Of a stretch of DNA of 27,867 nt, positions 1-8,601 are shown piece by piece. The DNA comes from Fusobacterium sp. (GTDB lineage: Bacteria; Fusobacteriota; Fusobacteriia; Fusobacteriales; Fusobacteriaceae). The DNA is taken from assembly GCA_019416865.1 (NCBI GenBank), contig DXWL01000027.1, forward strand, positions 1 through 27,867, written 5' to 3'. A program made the translations under genes and the position numbers. Under the pieces are notes generated by a model that saw nothing but the letters and a program-made list of their open reading frames with translations, had not been told where the DNA came from and did no database searches. Numbering within the stretch: the stretch's first letter is position 1; each line of letters opens with the position of its first letter.

Positions 1-3
1 CAT

Positions 4-50
4 AAAAAAACTACACCCTCCATCTTAGTTGTCTAAGATTTTGGGTGCAG
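4..50 (-). terminator. Intrinsic terminator of the M15 peptidase gene
   Basis: Read on the minus strand, CTGCACCC (50-43) pairs with GGGTGTAG (18-11), with one G-U pair. An inner perfect 7-bp stem, ATCTTAG/CTAAGAT (39-33 and 28-22), closes a 4-nt loop. A run of seven T follows (10-4). It lies 20 bases beyond the stop of the minus-strand gene at 70-555. Confidence 0.85.
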
Positions 51-69
51 TACATAATTCACCTCTTTT

Positions 70-555
70 TTAATTTCTCTTAATAAAAATCTGTCTTCTC
101 TCTTTTCTTATATTTTTTTTGAAAGAGATATGTATATAATTTCTTCTTTTATAATATATCATCTGGTCAAAACTATATCCTGATCTTTTTATTCTGTCAA
201 AAGCTATTCTGGCATTTCCTTTAACAGAAAAATCCACTGCCAACCCGTATCTGTGAGAAGATGAGGTACTTCCACCTATTAATCTATTTGTATTAGGACT
301 CCTATACCAGCTATTGACAACTAAAGGCATTCCCACAATATTTCTTATTTTTTCCATACGCTTTGCCGTATATTTTATAGTTTTAAAATCCCCTCTGCTG
401 GGATAATTATTCAGCCCTCTTTTTTTAGCACTTCTGCTGTTTATAGCTTCATAAAATGTAAAATGTTTTGAAATTTTATAGTCATTTCTTTTTCTTACTG
501 TTGTACAGCCTGTAAAAAGAAAAATAGTTATTATCAATAAAAGTATCTTTTTCAT
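70..555 (-). CDS. Lipoprotein, peptidase M15-like (D-Ala-D-Ala carboxypeptidase / muramoyl-peptidase fold)
   Basis: This 161-aa protein starts with a lipoprotein signal: Lys-Lys, a hydrophobic stretch, and a lipobox LFTGC with Cys17 as the lipidation site. The mature part has the zinc ligand pattern of the M15 family (Peptidase_M15_3 / VanY-like): His101-x6-Asp108 in SSSHRYGLAVDFSV and a distal His142 in YIHISF. The family cleaves D-Ala-containing peptide cross-links of peptidoglycan, so a role in wall remodelling from a membrane anchor is likely. It is short and made of the catalytic domain only, resembling phage endolysin peptidases, but no phage genes surround it. A CTCCT (AGGAG on the minus strand) at 562-566 supports the start. 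It stands alone, diverging from the S1-domain gene. Confidence 0.8.
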   Translation of the reverse strand: MKKILLLIITIFLFTGCTTVRKRNDYKISKHFTFYEAINSRSAKKRGLNNYPSRGDFKTIKYTAKRMEKIRNIVGMPLVVNSWYRSPNTNRLIGGSTSSSHRYGLAVDFSVKGNARIAFDRIKRSGYSFDQMIYYKRRNYIHISFKKNIRKERRQIFIKRN

Positions 556-592
556 TTCTCGCTCCTTTATAATATAACTTTCCTCAATAAAA

Positions 593-621
593 ATTATATC
601 ACAAACCTCTATTTTTCATAA
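593..621 (-). promoter_or_regulatory. Candidate promoter of the M15 lipoprotein gene
   Basis: On the minus strand, TATAAT (598-593) sits 17 bases from a weak -35, TTATGA (621-616). The -35 match is poor, so only the -10 is convincing. Confidence 0.5.
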
Positions 622-649
622 GTTTTTATTTTAAAAACAATAAACAAAG

Positions 650-678
650 TTGTATTTTTTCCAATTAGACTGTATAAT
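650..678 (+). promoter_or_regulatory. Promoter of the cvfB-like gene
   Basis: TTGTAT (650-655), a 17-base spacer and TATAAT (673-678). This leaves a 5' leader of about 85 bases in which I see no strong structure. Confidence 0.7.
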
Positions 679-770
679 GTATCATAAAACAATGAAAAAT
701 TAAAATTAATATTACAGAATATATCTGCTGAAAAATTTATATCTGCTTAATATAAAGGAGTGAATTTCAA

Positions 771-1622
771 ATGATAAAAATGGGAAAAAGACAGAAATTA
801 AAAGTAAGTAACTATACTCCAATAGGTCTATATCTTGACGCTGAAACAGGAAATGAAGAAGATAACATTCTTCTTCCAAAAAATGAATATGAAGAAATGG
901 AAGAAAAACCTGAAATAGGAAGTGAACTTGAAGTTCTTATATATATGGACTCTGAAGACAGACCTATTGCCACTATGAGAAAAACAGCTGCTACTGTGGG
1001 AACTCTTGCTAAGCTTGAAGTTACTGATGTTAATCCAAGACTGGGAGCTTTTCTTGACTGGGGATTGAAAAAAGAGCTGCTTCTTCCAAAAGGACAAGAA
1101 CTTTGTCCAATTCAAAAAGGAGAAAGATATCTTGTAGGACTTTATGAAGATAAAAAAGGGCGTATCTCTGCTACTATGAAAATATATAGTTTTCTTCTGC
1201 CATGTAAAGATTACAAAAAAAATGATATAGTAAACGGGACTGTTTATGGTATCGATGAAAAAATCGGTGTTTTTGTTGCTGTTGATGACAGATATTTTGG
1301 ACTTATTCCTAAAAATGAATACTTTAAACATTTTAGTATAGGAGATGTAATCACTGCCAGAGTTATAAGAGTTCGTGAGGACGGAAAACTTGATCTTGCT
1401 CCTAGAATGCTTGCTTATCAACAAATGGATCAAGATTCAAAACTTATTTTAGAAAAGATGAAAATATTAAAAAGTGCCTTTTTCTTTAATGATAAAAGTT
1501 CACCTGAAGAGATATACGACTATTTCGGTATCAGTAAGAAAGCTTTTAAAAGAGCTATAGGAAATCTTTTAAAAGAACGTCTTATAGAAAAAACAGACAA
1601 AGGTTTTATTATAAAGAAATAG
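771..1622 (+). CDS. cvfB: S1-domain RNA-binding protein, CvfB/YitL family
   Basis: This 283-aa protein has the length and architecture of CvfB (YitL): successive S1-like OB-fold repeats and a C-terminal winged helix. The repeats show as similar segments: GLYLDAETGNEEDNILLPKN near residue 19, GAFLDWGLKKELLLPKG near 91, and GVFVAVDDRYFGLIPKNE near 165. The last ~65 residues (SPEEIYDYFGISKKAFKRAI) form the winged-helix part. CvfB of Staphylococcus aureus and its pneumococcal relative bind RNA and affect virulence gene expression; a similar post-transcriptional role here is inference. AAGGAG at 755-760 places the ATG at 771; a second ATG three codons on is possible. It has its own promoter and terminator and is monocistronic. 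Confidence 0.85.
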   Translation: MIKMGKRQKLKVSNYTPIGLYLDAETGNEEDNILLPKNEYEEMEEKPEIGSELEVLIYMDSEDRPIATMRKTAATVGTLAKLEVTDVNPRLGAFLDWGLKKELLLPKGQELCPIQKGERYLVGLYEDKKGRISATMKIYSFLLPCKDYKKNDIVNGTVYGIDEKIGVFVAVDDRYFGLIPKNEYFKHFSIGDVITARVIRVREDGKLDLAPRMLAYQQMDQDSKLILEKMKILKSAFFFNDKSSPEEIYDYFGISKKAFKRAIGNLLKERLIEKTDKGFIIKK

Positions 1623-1669
1623 TTTTGTTCGTATAATTAGCACTATATAAAATTTATATATCTATTCTT

Positions 1670-1719
1670 AACCTGCTTTTTTATCAAATGTTATATTTTA
1701 TGATAAGAAGCAGGTTTTT
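1670..1719 (+). terminator. Intrinsic terminator after cvfB
   Basis: AACCTGCTT-TTTTATCA (1670-1686) pairs with TGATAAGAAGCAGGTT around a ~15-base AT loop, with one bulge, and runs into a T tract (1715-1719). Confidence 0.8.
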
Positions 1720-1797
1720 ATCTATGTTTCTTATTTAATATTTATTTTCAATATCTTTCAAAATATCTCAATAAATTACACTTTTTTGCATTTATAT

Positions 1798-1826
1798 TTG
1801 TCTTTCTTTCAAAAATATAATATAAT
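1798..1826 (+). promoter_or_regulatory. Promoter of the AbgT-family transporter gene
   Basis: TTGTCT (1798-1803), a 17-base spacer and TATAAT (1821-1826). The leader is about 45 bases, ending in GGAGG. Confidence 0.7.
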
Positions 1827-1878
1827 TCAATAGTACGATACTTTTTAAAAATATAATATTATAAATTTGGAGGTTTTG

Positions 1879-3423
1879 ATGGAACAAAAAGCTAAAAAAA
1901 GTTTTTTCAACAAGTTTCTTGACTTCGTTGAAGTAGGTGGAAATAAGCTTCCACACCCTGTAACATTATTCTTCATTCTTTCACTTATCATCATTGTAGT
2001 TTCTGAGATTTGTGTAAGAGCTGGAGTAACAGTTACTTATACTGGATTTAACCAAAAAACAAAAGTAGTTGAGGAGATTACTCTTTCTGCAAAATCACTT
2101 ATGAATGCTGAAGGTCTTAGATATATCTTTGATACTATGACTAAAAACTTTACTGGATTCGCTCCTTTAGGAACAGTTCTTGTTGCTATGATAGGGGTTG
2201 GAGTTGCTGAAGGAACTGGACTTATTCAGACTGTACTTAAAAAATTAGTAATGTCTACACCAAAAAATCTTCTTACAGCTGTTATCGTTTTTGCTGGAAT
2301 TATGTCAAATATCGCTTCTGACGCAGGATATGTTGTACTTATTCCATTAGGAGCTATTATCTTTTTATCTGTTGGAAGACATCCGATTGCAGGACTTGCT
2401 GCTGCTTTCGCAGGGGTTTCTGGAGGATTCTCTGCAAACCTTCTTCTTGGTACAATAGACCCTCTATTAGGAGGAATCTCTACTGAGTCTGCAAGAATAT
2501 TTGTACCTGACTATGTAGTTCCACCTACAGCTAACTGGTATTTCATGATGTTCTCTACTTTTGTAATTACAATACTTGGAACACTTATCACTGAAAAAAT
2601 AGTTGAGCCTAGACTTGGAGAATACAAAGGTTCTCATGATGTTGATAAAATAACAGATCTTACTGACCTTGAGAAAAAAGGACTTAGATATTCTGGAATA
2701 GCTCTTTTAATATTCGTAGCTCTTATGGCATACTTAACTGTACCTGCTGATGCTGTTTTCAGAGTAGACGGAACTCTTAACAAATTCATGTCTAACGGAC
2801 TTCTTGTTGCAATTATGTTCTTCTTCATGATTCCTGGAGTTGTTTACGGAGTTGTTACAAAAACAGTTAAAAACGATAAAGATGTTGCTGCTCTTATGGG
2901 TAAAGCTCTAGCTGGACTTGGAGGATATCTTGTTCTTGCATTTGCTGCAGCTCAATTCATCGTATATTTCTCATATACAAACCTTGGAACAATAGTTGCT
3001 GTTAAAGGAGCTGCTTTCCTTGAAGCAACAGGATTTAAAGGATTCCCATTAATCGTAGGATTTATTCTAGTTACTGCATTTATTAACTTATTCATGGGTT
3101 CTGCATCAGCTAAATGGGCTATCATGGCTCCTGTTTTCGTTCCTATGTTTATGAAAATAGGATTCACACCTGAATTCACTCAAGCTATGTACAGAATAGG
3201 GGATTCAAGTACAAACATCATATCTCCATTAATGTCATACTTTGCATTTATAGTTGCTTATTCTCAAAAATTTGGAAAAGAAAATGGTATGGGAACACTT
3301 ATCTCTACAATGCTTCCATTCTCAATGTCTTTCCTAGTTGTATGGTCAATAATTCTTGTTGTATGGTATTTCTTAGGACTTCCAATAGGACCTGGAATAT
3401 ACGCTACAATGCCTGCAATTTAA
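1879..3423 (+). CDS. abgT: AbgT-family transporter (p-aminobenzoyl-glutamate-type)
   Basis: The protein is 514 aa from the ATG at 1879. An in-frame TTG at 1867 would add four residues, but it overlaps the ribosome site GGAGG (1869-1873), which is spaced correctly for the ATG. The protein is polytopic, with roughly 12 hydrophobic segments, and matches the AbgT family: the N-terminal KFLDFVEVGGNKLPHPVTLF stretch, GVGVAEGTGLI, and a C-terminal SSTNIISPLMSYF segment typical of the family's transport core. E. coli AbgT imports p-aminobenzoyl-glutamate; other members export sulfonamides (MtrF, YdaH). Substrate cannot be read from the sequence. No amidohydrolase partner (abgAB) is adjacent, so import of dipeptide-like compounds or drug efflux both remain open. 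It is monocistronic. Confidence 0.88.
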   Translation: MEQKAKKSFFNKFLDFVEVGGNKLPHPVTLFFILSLIIIVVSEICVRAGVTVTYTGFNQKTKVVEEITLSAKSLMNAEGLRYIFDTMTKNFTGFAPLGTVLVAMIGVGVAEGTGLIQTVLKKLVMSTPKNLLTAVIVFAGIMSNIASDAGYVVLIPLGAIIFLSVGRHPIAGLAAAFAGVSGGFSANLLLGTIDPLLGGISTESARIFVPDYVVPPTANWYFMMFSTFVITILGTLITEKIVEPRLGEYKGSHDVDKITDLTDLEKKGLRYSGIALLIFVALMAYLTVPADAVFRVDGTLNKFMSNGLLVAIMFFFMIPGVVYGVVTKTVKNDKDVAALMGKALAGLGGYLVLAFAAAQFIVYFSYTNLGTIVAVKGAAFLEATGFKGFPLIVGFILVTAFINLFMGSASAKWAIMAPVFVPMFMKIGFTPEFTQAMYRIGDSSTNIISPLMSYFAFIVAYSQKFGKENGMGTLISTMLPFSMSFLVVWSIILVVWYFLGLPIGPGIYATMPAI

Positions 3424-3440
3424 TAAAATAAAGTTATTTA

Positions 3441-3472
3441 AAACACCTCAGTATAATCACTGAGGTGTTTTT
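3441..3472 (+). terminator. Intrinsic terminator between abgT and pepF (convergent)
   Basis: Perfect 12-bp stem AAACACCTCAGT (3441-3452) / ACTGAGGTGTTT (3459-3470) with a 6-base loop and a T tail. On the minus strand it ends in a shorter T run, so it may also serve pepF. Confidence 0.9.
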
Positions 3473-3496
3473 ATATTAATATATACTATTTTCTGA

Positions 3497-5320
3497 TTAT
3501 GCCATTTGTAATTCTCTTTCCAAAAGATCTACAAGTCTATTCATTTCATGTGCTACAGCTTCAAAATTTTCTTTTTCTTCCAAGTTTACTCCTGCAAGTT
3601 TAAGTTGTTCTATAGGATAATTATTTCCTCCTGATTTCAGAAGCTCTATATATTTTTTACGAGCCTCCTCTCTCTCAGCTTCACTGTAATTTTCTCCTGT
3701 TACTTTTTCATATAATCTCGATGAAGCTGCAAAACTTGTTGCATACTGATAAACATAATATGGAGAGTTAAAGAAATGAGGTATTCTTGCCCAAATAATT
3801 TTTTGAAGTTCATCCATTACAAGTTCTTCTCCAAAGTATTCAGCAAAAAGTTTTGTCATAATCTCACTTAAAATATCTGGTGTAACAGGATTTCCTTCTT
3901 CTGCCAATTTGTGAGCTTCATATTCGTAAGCTGCAAATAAAGCTTGGAGATAATATGTTCCCATAATATTTCCTATAGCTTCTTCAATAAGTGCTGTTCT
4001 CTCTTCACGATTTTCAGTATTTTTCAGCATATGATCAAGAAGAAGTCTTTCATTAAAAGTAGAAGCCACCTCTGCCACAAATATTGTGTAATCGTTTGTT
4101 GCATAAGGCTGATACTCTGTAGAATACATACTGTGAAGAGTATGTCCTAATTCATGTGCCAATGTAAAAACTGAATCCATAGTTCCATTATAATTTAAAA
4201 GCATATATGGATGCACGTCATAGATATTTAAAGAATATGCTCCGCTTCTTTTATTTGGTGTTTCGTATACATCAAGCCATCCTTCTCCCAAAGCTTTTTC
4301 AAGATTTTTTTCATAATCTGCTCCTAAAGGTTTTACAGATTTTAAAACTATATCTTTTGCTTCCTCATAAGAAAACTCCCTTGTATAATCAGCAAGTTTT
4401 ACTTGATTATCGTAATAATGATAAGAGTTTAATTTCAAATAATCTTTTCTGAACTTTATATATCTTTTTAAAGGTTCACTATTCTCTTTTGCAGAATTTA
4501 TCAAGTTTTCATATACTTTTACAGGAATATTATTAGGCTCAAGTGCCTTTTCAACAGTGGATACAAAATTTTTAGCTCTCATTCCAGCAACATCTCTTTG
4601 AAGAATTCCCTTATAGATTGCTGAATATGTATTTTTATTTATATTATAAGAGCCATATAGTGCTTCAAAAGCTTTTCTTCTGTCATCTTGATTTTTATTT
4701 CCTTCCAAAATTTTTGAGTACATACCATTTGTTACCTGTACTTTTTCTCCTGTTGAAAGTTCCACTTCATTCCAAATAATATCAGATGTAGAAAGCTCGT
4801 CATAAATATCATTTACAGCTCCCATATACTGTGAAAAATGAGAAAGAAGTTTCTCTTTATCTTTGTCCAATACATGAGTTCTTAATCTGTAAAGTTCCAT
4901 AAGATTAAATCTATGTTCTTTTAATTCCTCATTTTCATCTATCCATTTTTCCATAACCTCTTTTGGAATTTCTAAAATCTTTGGACTTATCCAAGATGTA
5001 GCCATATTTATTTGTGCATAAAGATACTCAACTTCTTGAAGTTTTTGTGAAATAAACTGATCTGTTGAATCCAAATCTTTCAGCATATACGGATAAAGAT
5101 AAGCTTTTTCCAAAATTCTCGAAAGTTTCTCATCAAGTTTTGTAAGTTTTATAAAATCACTGCTGCTCTCTTTAATTTTTTCTTCATATTGGGGTATCTC
5201 TTTTAAAATATCTTTCATTTCATCTATATCTTTTTGCCACTCTTCCCAATTTTTATAAATATCTTCTGTATTCCATTTATATTTTTTATCTATTTCTTTT
5301 CTGGATTTAATCGCTTCCAT
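3497..5320 (-). CDS. pepF: Oligoendopeptidase F (M3B zinc peptidase)
   Basis: This 607-aa protein has the full length of PepF. The gluzincin site is intact: H389-E390-L-G-H393 in AHELGHTLHS, with the third ligand Glu417 in AEVASTFNE. The alpha-helical N-terminal half is typical of the M3 family (the PepF N-terminal region followed by the peptidase M3 domain). There is no signal peptide, so it acts in the cytoplasm, cutting short peptides (about 7-17 residues in lactococcal PepF) to feed amino-acid catabolism. That fits a window rich in amino-acid uptake genes. It is transcribed alone, divergent from lysR. Confidence 0.95.
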   Translation of the reverse strand: MEAIKSRKEIDKKYKWNTEDIYKNWEEWQKDIDEMKDILKEIPQYEEKIKESSSDFIKLTKLDEKLSRILEKAYLYPYMLKDLDSTDQFISQKLQEVEYLYAQINMATSWISPKILEIPKEVMEKWIDENEELKEHRFNLMELYRLRTHVLDKDKEKLLSHFSQYMGAVNDIYDELSTSDIIWNEVELSTGEKVQVTNGMYSKILEGNKNQDDRRKAFEALYGSYNINKNTYSAIYKGILQRDVAGMRAKNFVSTVEKALEPNNIPVKVYENLINSAKENSEPLKRYIKFRKDYLKLNSYHYYDNQVKLADYTREFSYEEAKDIVLKSVKPLGADYEKNLEKALGEGWLDVYETPNKRSGAYSLNIYDVHPYMLLNYNGTMDSVFTLAHELGHTLHSMYSTEYQPYATNDYTIFVAEVASTFNERLLLDHMLKNTENREERTALIEEAIGNIMGTYYLQALFAAYEYEAHKLAEEGNPVTPDILSEIMTKLFAEYFGEELVMDELQKIIWARIPHFFNSPYYVYQYATSFAASSRLYEKVTGENYSEAEREEARKKYIELLKSGGNNYPIEQLKLAGVNLEEKENFEAVAHEMNRLVDLLERELQMA

Positions 5321-5367
5321 CTCTATACTCCTTTTTATTCTGTTCTTAAATTTGTTATCCTAAGGGT

Positions 5368-5397
5368 ATCTTAACATTTTTTTCTGTTAAAGTCCAA
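5368..5397 (-). promoter_or_regulatory. Candidate promoter of pepF
   Basis: On the minus strand, TTGGAC (5397-5392), an 18-base spacer and TAAGAT (5373-5368). This is a moderate match to the sigma-70 consensus. Confidence 0.5.
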
Positions 5398-5435
5398 TTT
5401 ATAAAACATTGATAACCTTAAAAAAATTTAAAAAA

Positions 5436-5452
5436 CATATATGAAATATATG
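5436..5452. promoter_or_regulatory. Palindrome upstream of lysR, candidate LysR-type operator
   Basis: CATATAT-GAA-ATATATG is a perfect 7-bp inverted repeat that contains the T-N11-A pattern of LysR-type sites. It lies about 70 bases upstream of the lysR start, in the pepF-lysR divergent region. The AT-richness makes chance plausible. Confidence 0.4.
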
Positions 5453-5523
5453 GATAATATGATAATATAGACATAGAAGATTTTTATTCTATACCAGCAG
5501 CTCAAAAGGGAGGGGGGATATAT

Positions 5524-6402
5524 TTGGATCTACATTATCTTAAAATATTTTATGAGGTTGCAAGAGAAAAGAGTTTTACCAAAGCTGCAAATAAACTTTA
5601 TATAAATCAGTCTGCAGTTTCTATCCAGGTAAAAAAATTTGAAGAACTGCTGAATGCAAAATTATTTGACAGAAGTTCTAAAAATATAAGACTTACATAT
5701 ACAGGAGAAGCTCTTTACAGAATGGCTGAAGATATCTTTAACAAAGTACAAAGAGCAGAAAAAGAGATAAATAGAATTATAAAACTTGGAAAAGCGAAAA
5801 TCGTTATTGGAGCTACTTCCATTGTAGGAGATCCTCTTCTTCCAAAACTTATGGAGGAATTTAGTATTAAGCACGGAGAGATTGAGTATGAGATACAAAT
5901 AGGAAGCAAAGCTTGGCTTTTAAAATCTCTTAAAGGCGGAGAGATTGATATTGCTCTTCTTGACGAAGAACATATTGTCGATTCAAATCTTGATGTTATC
6001 ACTGTAGAAAAAGTTCCTTATGTTTTAGTTACAGGAAAAAAGAATATTACTTTAGAAAATGTGGCAGATTATCCTCTTATTACGAGAAATAATGTACCTA
6101 ACAATGCTAAAGCTATCAATATACTGGAAGAAAAATATAAGATATCTTTTGATAACAGAATAACTGTTATGGGAAGTCTTGAAGTTATAAAAGGAATGGT
6201 AAGAAAAGAGATTGCTAATGTAATACTTCCTTACTACGCTGTTCACAAAGAGATAAAAAGTGGAGAATTTAAAGTTATAGAGGAGCTTAATGAAATTAAA
6301 GATGGGTACCAAATTGTAGTAACAAAAGATAAAAGTACTCTTACTCCAATTATTAAATTTTTAAATTTTATGGCAGAATACAGAATAACAAACGGACATT
6401 AA
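5524..6402 (+). CDS. LysR-family transcriptional regulator, TTG start
   Basis: This 292-aa protein has the canonical LTTR N-terminus: MDLHYLKIFYEVAREKSFTK, then the helix-turn-helix with the AANKLYINQSAVSIQVKKFE segment (residues 22-41) and LFDRSSKNIRLTYTG. It ends with a periplasmic-binding-fold effector domain (about residues 90-290). The start codon is TTG at 5524, preceded by an unusually G-rich site (GGGAGGGGGG, 5508-5517); no in-frame ATG fits a full HTH. Its length is normal. It heads a co-directional run (lysR, gmhA, DNase I-like gene, thiN), but the closest functional target may be itself or the divergent pepF. The effector is unknown. Confidence 0.88.
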   Translation: MDLHYLKIFYEVAREKSFTKAANKLYINQSAVSIQVKKFEELLNAKLFDRSSKNIRLTYTGEALYRMAEDIFNKVQRAEKEINRIIKLGKAKIVIGATSIVGDPLLPKLMEEFSIKHGEIEYEIQIGSKAWLLKSLKGGEIDIALLDEEHIVDSNLDVITVEKVPYVLVTGKKNITLENVADYPLITRNNVPNNAKAINILEEKYKISFDNRITVMGSLEVIKGMVRKEIANVILPYYAVHKEIKSGEFKVIEELNEIKDGYQIVVTKDKSTLTPIIKFLNFMAEYRITNGH

Positions 6403-6435
6403 GAATATAAGAAAAATTAGGAGGAAACTAAAAAT

Positions 6436-7011
6436 ATGGCACTTATTGATTCTTACAAAACAGAATTTTTACTTTTGAAAGATTTTATTGAAAAAGAAGA
6501 AAAAGAAAAAATTACTGAAAAAATAGCTCATGAACTTGCTGAAATTTTTAAAGCTGGAAATAAAGTTATGATATGTGGAAATGGAGGAAGCAACTGTGAT
6601 GCACTGCACTTTGCAGAGGAGTTTACAGGAAGATTCAGAAAAGAAAGAAGAGCTTTACCTGCAATAGCAATCTCTGATTCTTCACATATAACTTGTGTAG
6701 GAAATGACTATGGATTTGATTGTATTTTTTCAAAAGGTGTAGAAGCTTATGGAAAAGAAGGGGATATGCTTATTGGTATCTCTACAAGCGGAAATTCTGG
6801 AAATGTTATAAAGGCAATGGAACTTGCAAAATCTATGGGAATCAAAACCGTAAGCCTTTTAGGAAAAGACGGAGGAAAATTAAAAGGAATGTGTGATTAC
6901 GAGTTTATCATTCCTGGTGAAACTTCTGACAGAATACAGGAAATTCACATGATGATACTGCACATAATCATCGAAGGTGTAGAAAGAATAATGTTTCCTG
7001 AAAACTATTAA
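6436..7011 (+). CDS. gmhA: Phosphoheptose isomerase (D-sedoheptulose-7-phosphate isomerase)
   Basis: This 191-aa protein is one residue shorter than E. coli GmhA and resembles it throughout. It is a single SIS domain with ICGNGGSNCDALHFAEEFTGR (about residues 46-66), AIAISDSSHITCVGNDYGF, GISTSGNSGNVIKAM and DRIQEIHMMILH. The FAEE glutamates (61-62) and His176 correspond to E. coli catalytic Glu65 and His180. GmhA converts sedoheptulose-7-phosphate to D-glycero-manno-heptose-7-phosphate, the first step to ADP-heptose for the LPS inner core, which supports a Gram-negative organism. GAGGA just upstream supports the ATG. The rest of the heptose pathway (hldE, gmhB, hldD) is not in this window. 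Confidence 0.93.
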   Translation: MALIDSYKTEFLLLKDFIEKEEKEKITEKIAHELAEIFKAGNKVMICGNGGSNCDALHFAEEFTGRFRKERRALPAIAISDSSHITCVGNDYGFDCIFSKGVEAYGKEGDMLIGISTSGNSGNVIKAMELAKSMGIKTVSLLGKDGGKLKGMCDYEFIIPGETSDRIQEIHMMILHIIIEGVERIMFPENY

Positions 7012-7045
7012 TTTCTGAAAATAAAATTTTCAAGGTATTTTTAAT

Positions 7046-7876
7046 ATGAAAAAATTTATTATAATATTTTTTATATTTTTATCCTCTTTTATTTATAGTG
7101 CAGAAGAGGGAAAAACTTATATAGCTTCTTTTAATGCTCTAAGGCTTGGAGAAGCTAAAAAAAATTATAAGGAGCTTTCTAAAATTCTCACTCTTTTTGA
7201 TATTGTTGGACTTGTAGAAGTATCAAACAGAGAGGGTGTAGAAACTCTTGTTGATGAACTGGAAAAATATACCCATGAGAAATGGGATTATCATATCTCT
7301 TTTTATCCTGTTGGAACAAAAAAATATAAAGAATATTATGCTTATATTTGGAGAAAAAACAGAGTTCAATTTCTTGGTTCAAGAGGATTTTATAAAGATA
7401 AAGGGGATAAATTTATAAGAGAGCCTTATGGAGCTGATTTTAAAATAGAGAATTTTGATTTTACCTTTGTTATTATCCATTCAATCTATGGAAAAAACAA
7501 ATCTGTAAGAGTTGCAGAAGCTATGAATCTTGATAAAGTTTATGACTATTTTCAAGATATGGATAAAAAAGAAAATGACATTATTATAGGGGGAGATTTT
7601 AATCTTTCTGTAAGAAGTGAAGGTTTCTCTCCTCTCTTAAATCATAAAGATAAAATTATTAACTGTATATCTCCCAACATGAAAACAACAATTGGTACAA
7701 AGGGATATGCTAACCAATATGATAATATTTTTATCTCTGAAATTTATACAAAAGAGTATACAGGAAGAAGCGGAGGTGTTGACACTGCCAATGGAAAATA
7801 CAAACAAACCAGGCAGACTATATCTGATCATATTCCTGTTTTTATAGAGGTTAATATTCTTGAGGATGATGATTAA
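7046..7876 (+). CDS. Secreted endonuclease/exonuclease/phosphatase-fold protein (DNase I-like)
   Basis: This 276-aa protein has a cleavable signal peptide (MKKFIIIFFIFLSSFIYSA, likely cut after Ala19). The mature part carries the DNase I-fold active-site series in order: Asn30 (SFNALRLG), Glu58 (VGLVEVS), His145 (FVIIHS), Asp184/Asn186 (IIGGDFNLS), Asp226 (YDNIFI) and Asp261-His262 (SDHIPVF). All key residues are present, so it should be an active, periplasmic or extracellular, metal-dependent nuclease or phosphodiesterase. Whether it targets DNA is not decided. The stop codon shares one base with the next start (TAATG), so translation with the downstream gene is probably coupled. The ribosome site is weak (AAGG). 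Confidence 0.8.
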   Translation: MKKFIIIFFIFLSSFIYSAEEGKTYIASFNALRLGEAKKNYKELSKILTLFDIVGLVEVSNREGVETLVDELEKYTHEKWDYHISFYPVGTKKYKEYYAYIWRKNRVQFLGSRGFYKDKGDKFIREPYGADFKIENFDFTFVIIHSIYGKNKSVRVAEAMNLDKVYDYFQDMDKKENDIIIGGDFNLSVRSEGFSPLLNHKDKIINCISPNMKTTIGTKGYANQYDNIFISEIYTKEYTGRSGGVDTANGKYKQTRQTISDHIPVFIEVNILEDDD

Positions 7877-8520
7877 TGAATAAAGCAGATAAGACAGCTT
7901 TTGTCTTTTTTAATGGGATTATGGACAGTAAAAATCCCTATTACAAAAATCTTTTAAAAGATAAAAAATATATTTACTGTGCCGATGGAGGGCTTAAATA
8001 TGCTCTTGATATTGGAGTAGTCCCTCTTGAGATATGGGGGGATCTTGACTCTATAGATAATTCTCTTGTAGAAAAAGCAAAATCTCTTGGGAGCAAAGTA
8101 ATACAATTTGATCCAAGAAAAGACTTCACTGATGGAGAATTAATTCTTTCAGAGCTAGTAAAAAAAGATTTTGATAAAATTATAGTTTTGGGAGGATTGG
8201 GAGGAAGAACAGATCATCTTCTTACAAATCTTAATCTTCTTTTTAAATTTAACAATATTATTTTTGTTGATGAAAAAGAGATTATTTTTAGAGCTGATAA
8301 TAATTCTGAAATAACAGGGCATAAAGATAAGACCATATCTTTTATCCCTATGTCTGACATTGTAGAAGAGATTACTCTTATTGGTTTTGAATATCCTTTG
8401 AATAACTATACTGTTCATAGAGGAGAAACCATATGTACAAGTAATATTATAAGATCTGAAAAGGCTGTAATTAAATTCAAAAAAGGAAAGCTTTTAGCTG
8501 TCATAGAAAACAAAATTTAG
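7876..8520 (+). CDS. thiN: Thiamine diphosphokinase
   Basis: This 214-aa protein is typical of bacterial thiamine pyrophosphokinase (ThiN/YloS type). Motifs in order are CADGGLKYA (35-43), WGDLDSI (54-60), FDPRKDFTDGEL (78-89) and GGLGGRTDHLLTNLNLL (106-122). A C-terminal beta-rich thiamine-binding domain follows. It transfers diphosphate from ATP to thiamine, giving the active cofactor TPP in the cytoplasm. It overlaps the preceding gene by one base and is the last gene of the lysR-gmhA-DNase-like-thiN run. The next promoter (for uraA) begins about 30 bases after its stop, and I see no clear terminator of its own. Confidence 0.93.
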   Translation: MNKADKTAFVFFNGIMDSKNPYYKNLLKDKKYIYCADGGLKYALDIGVVPLEIWGDLDSIDNSLVEKAKSLGSKVIQFDPRKDFTDGELILSELVKKDFDKIIVLGGLGGRTDHLLTNLNLLFKFNNIIFVDEKEIIFRADNNSEITGHKDKTISFIPMSDIVEEITLIGFEYPLNNYTVHRGETICTSNIIRSEKAVIKFKKGKLLAVIENKI

Positions 8521-8552
8521 TCATTAATTTTATAGATTGAAATTTTTAAATA

Positions 8553-8581
8553 TTGATTTTTTTTATTTTTTATGATAAAAT
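8553..8581 (+). promoter_or_regulatory. Promoter of uraA
   Basis: TTGATT (8553-8558), a 17-base spacer and TAAAAT (8576-8581). Transcription would start near 8588, giving a leader of about 120 bases before the ATG at 8712. Confidence 0.65.
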
Positions 8582-8601
8582 GACTTTCGGAAAATAAAAA
8601 T

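Noticed and set aside
70..555. The M15 peptidase as a phage endolysin
   Set aside because: It has a clear lipoprotein signal and its own terminator, with no phage genes next to it.
715..750. Repeated ATATCTGCT in the cvfB leader as a regulatory repeat
   Set aside because: Only two short copies in AT-rich DNA; too weak to separate from chance.
828..1433. A 201-codon minus-strand ORF antisense to cvfB
   Set aside because: It is a low-complexity Phe/Lys/Ser-rich shadow of a well-supported gene, with no ribosome site.
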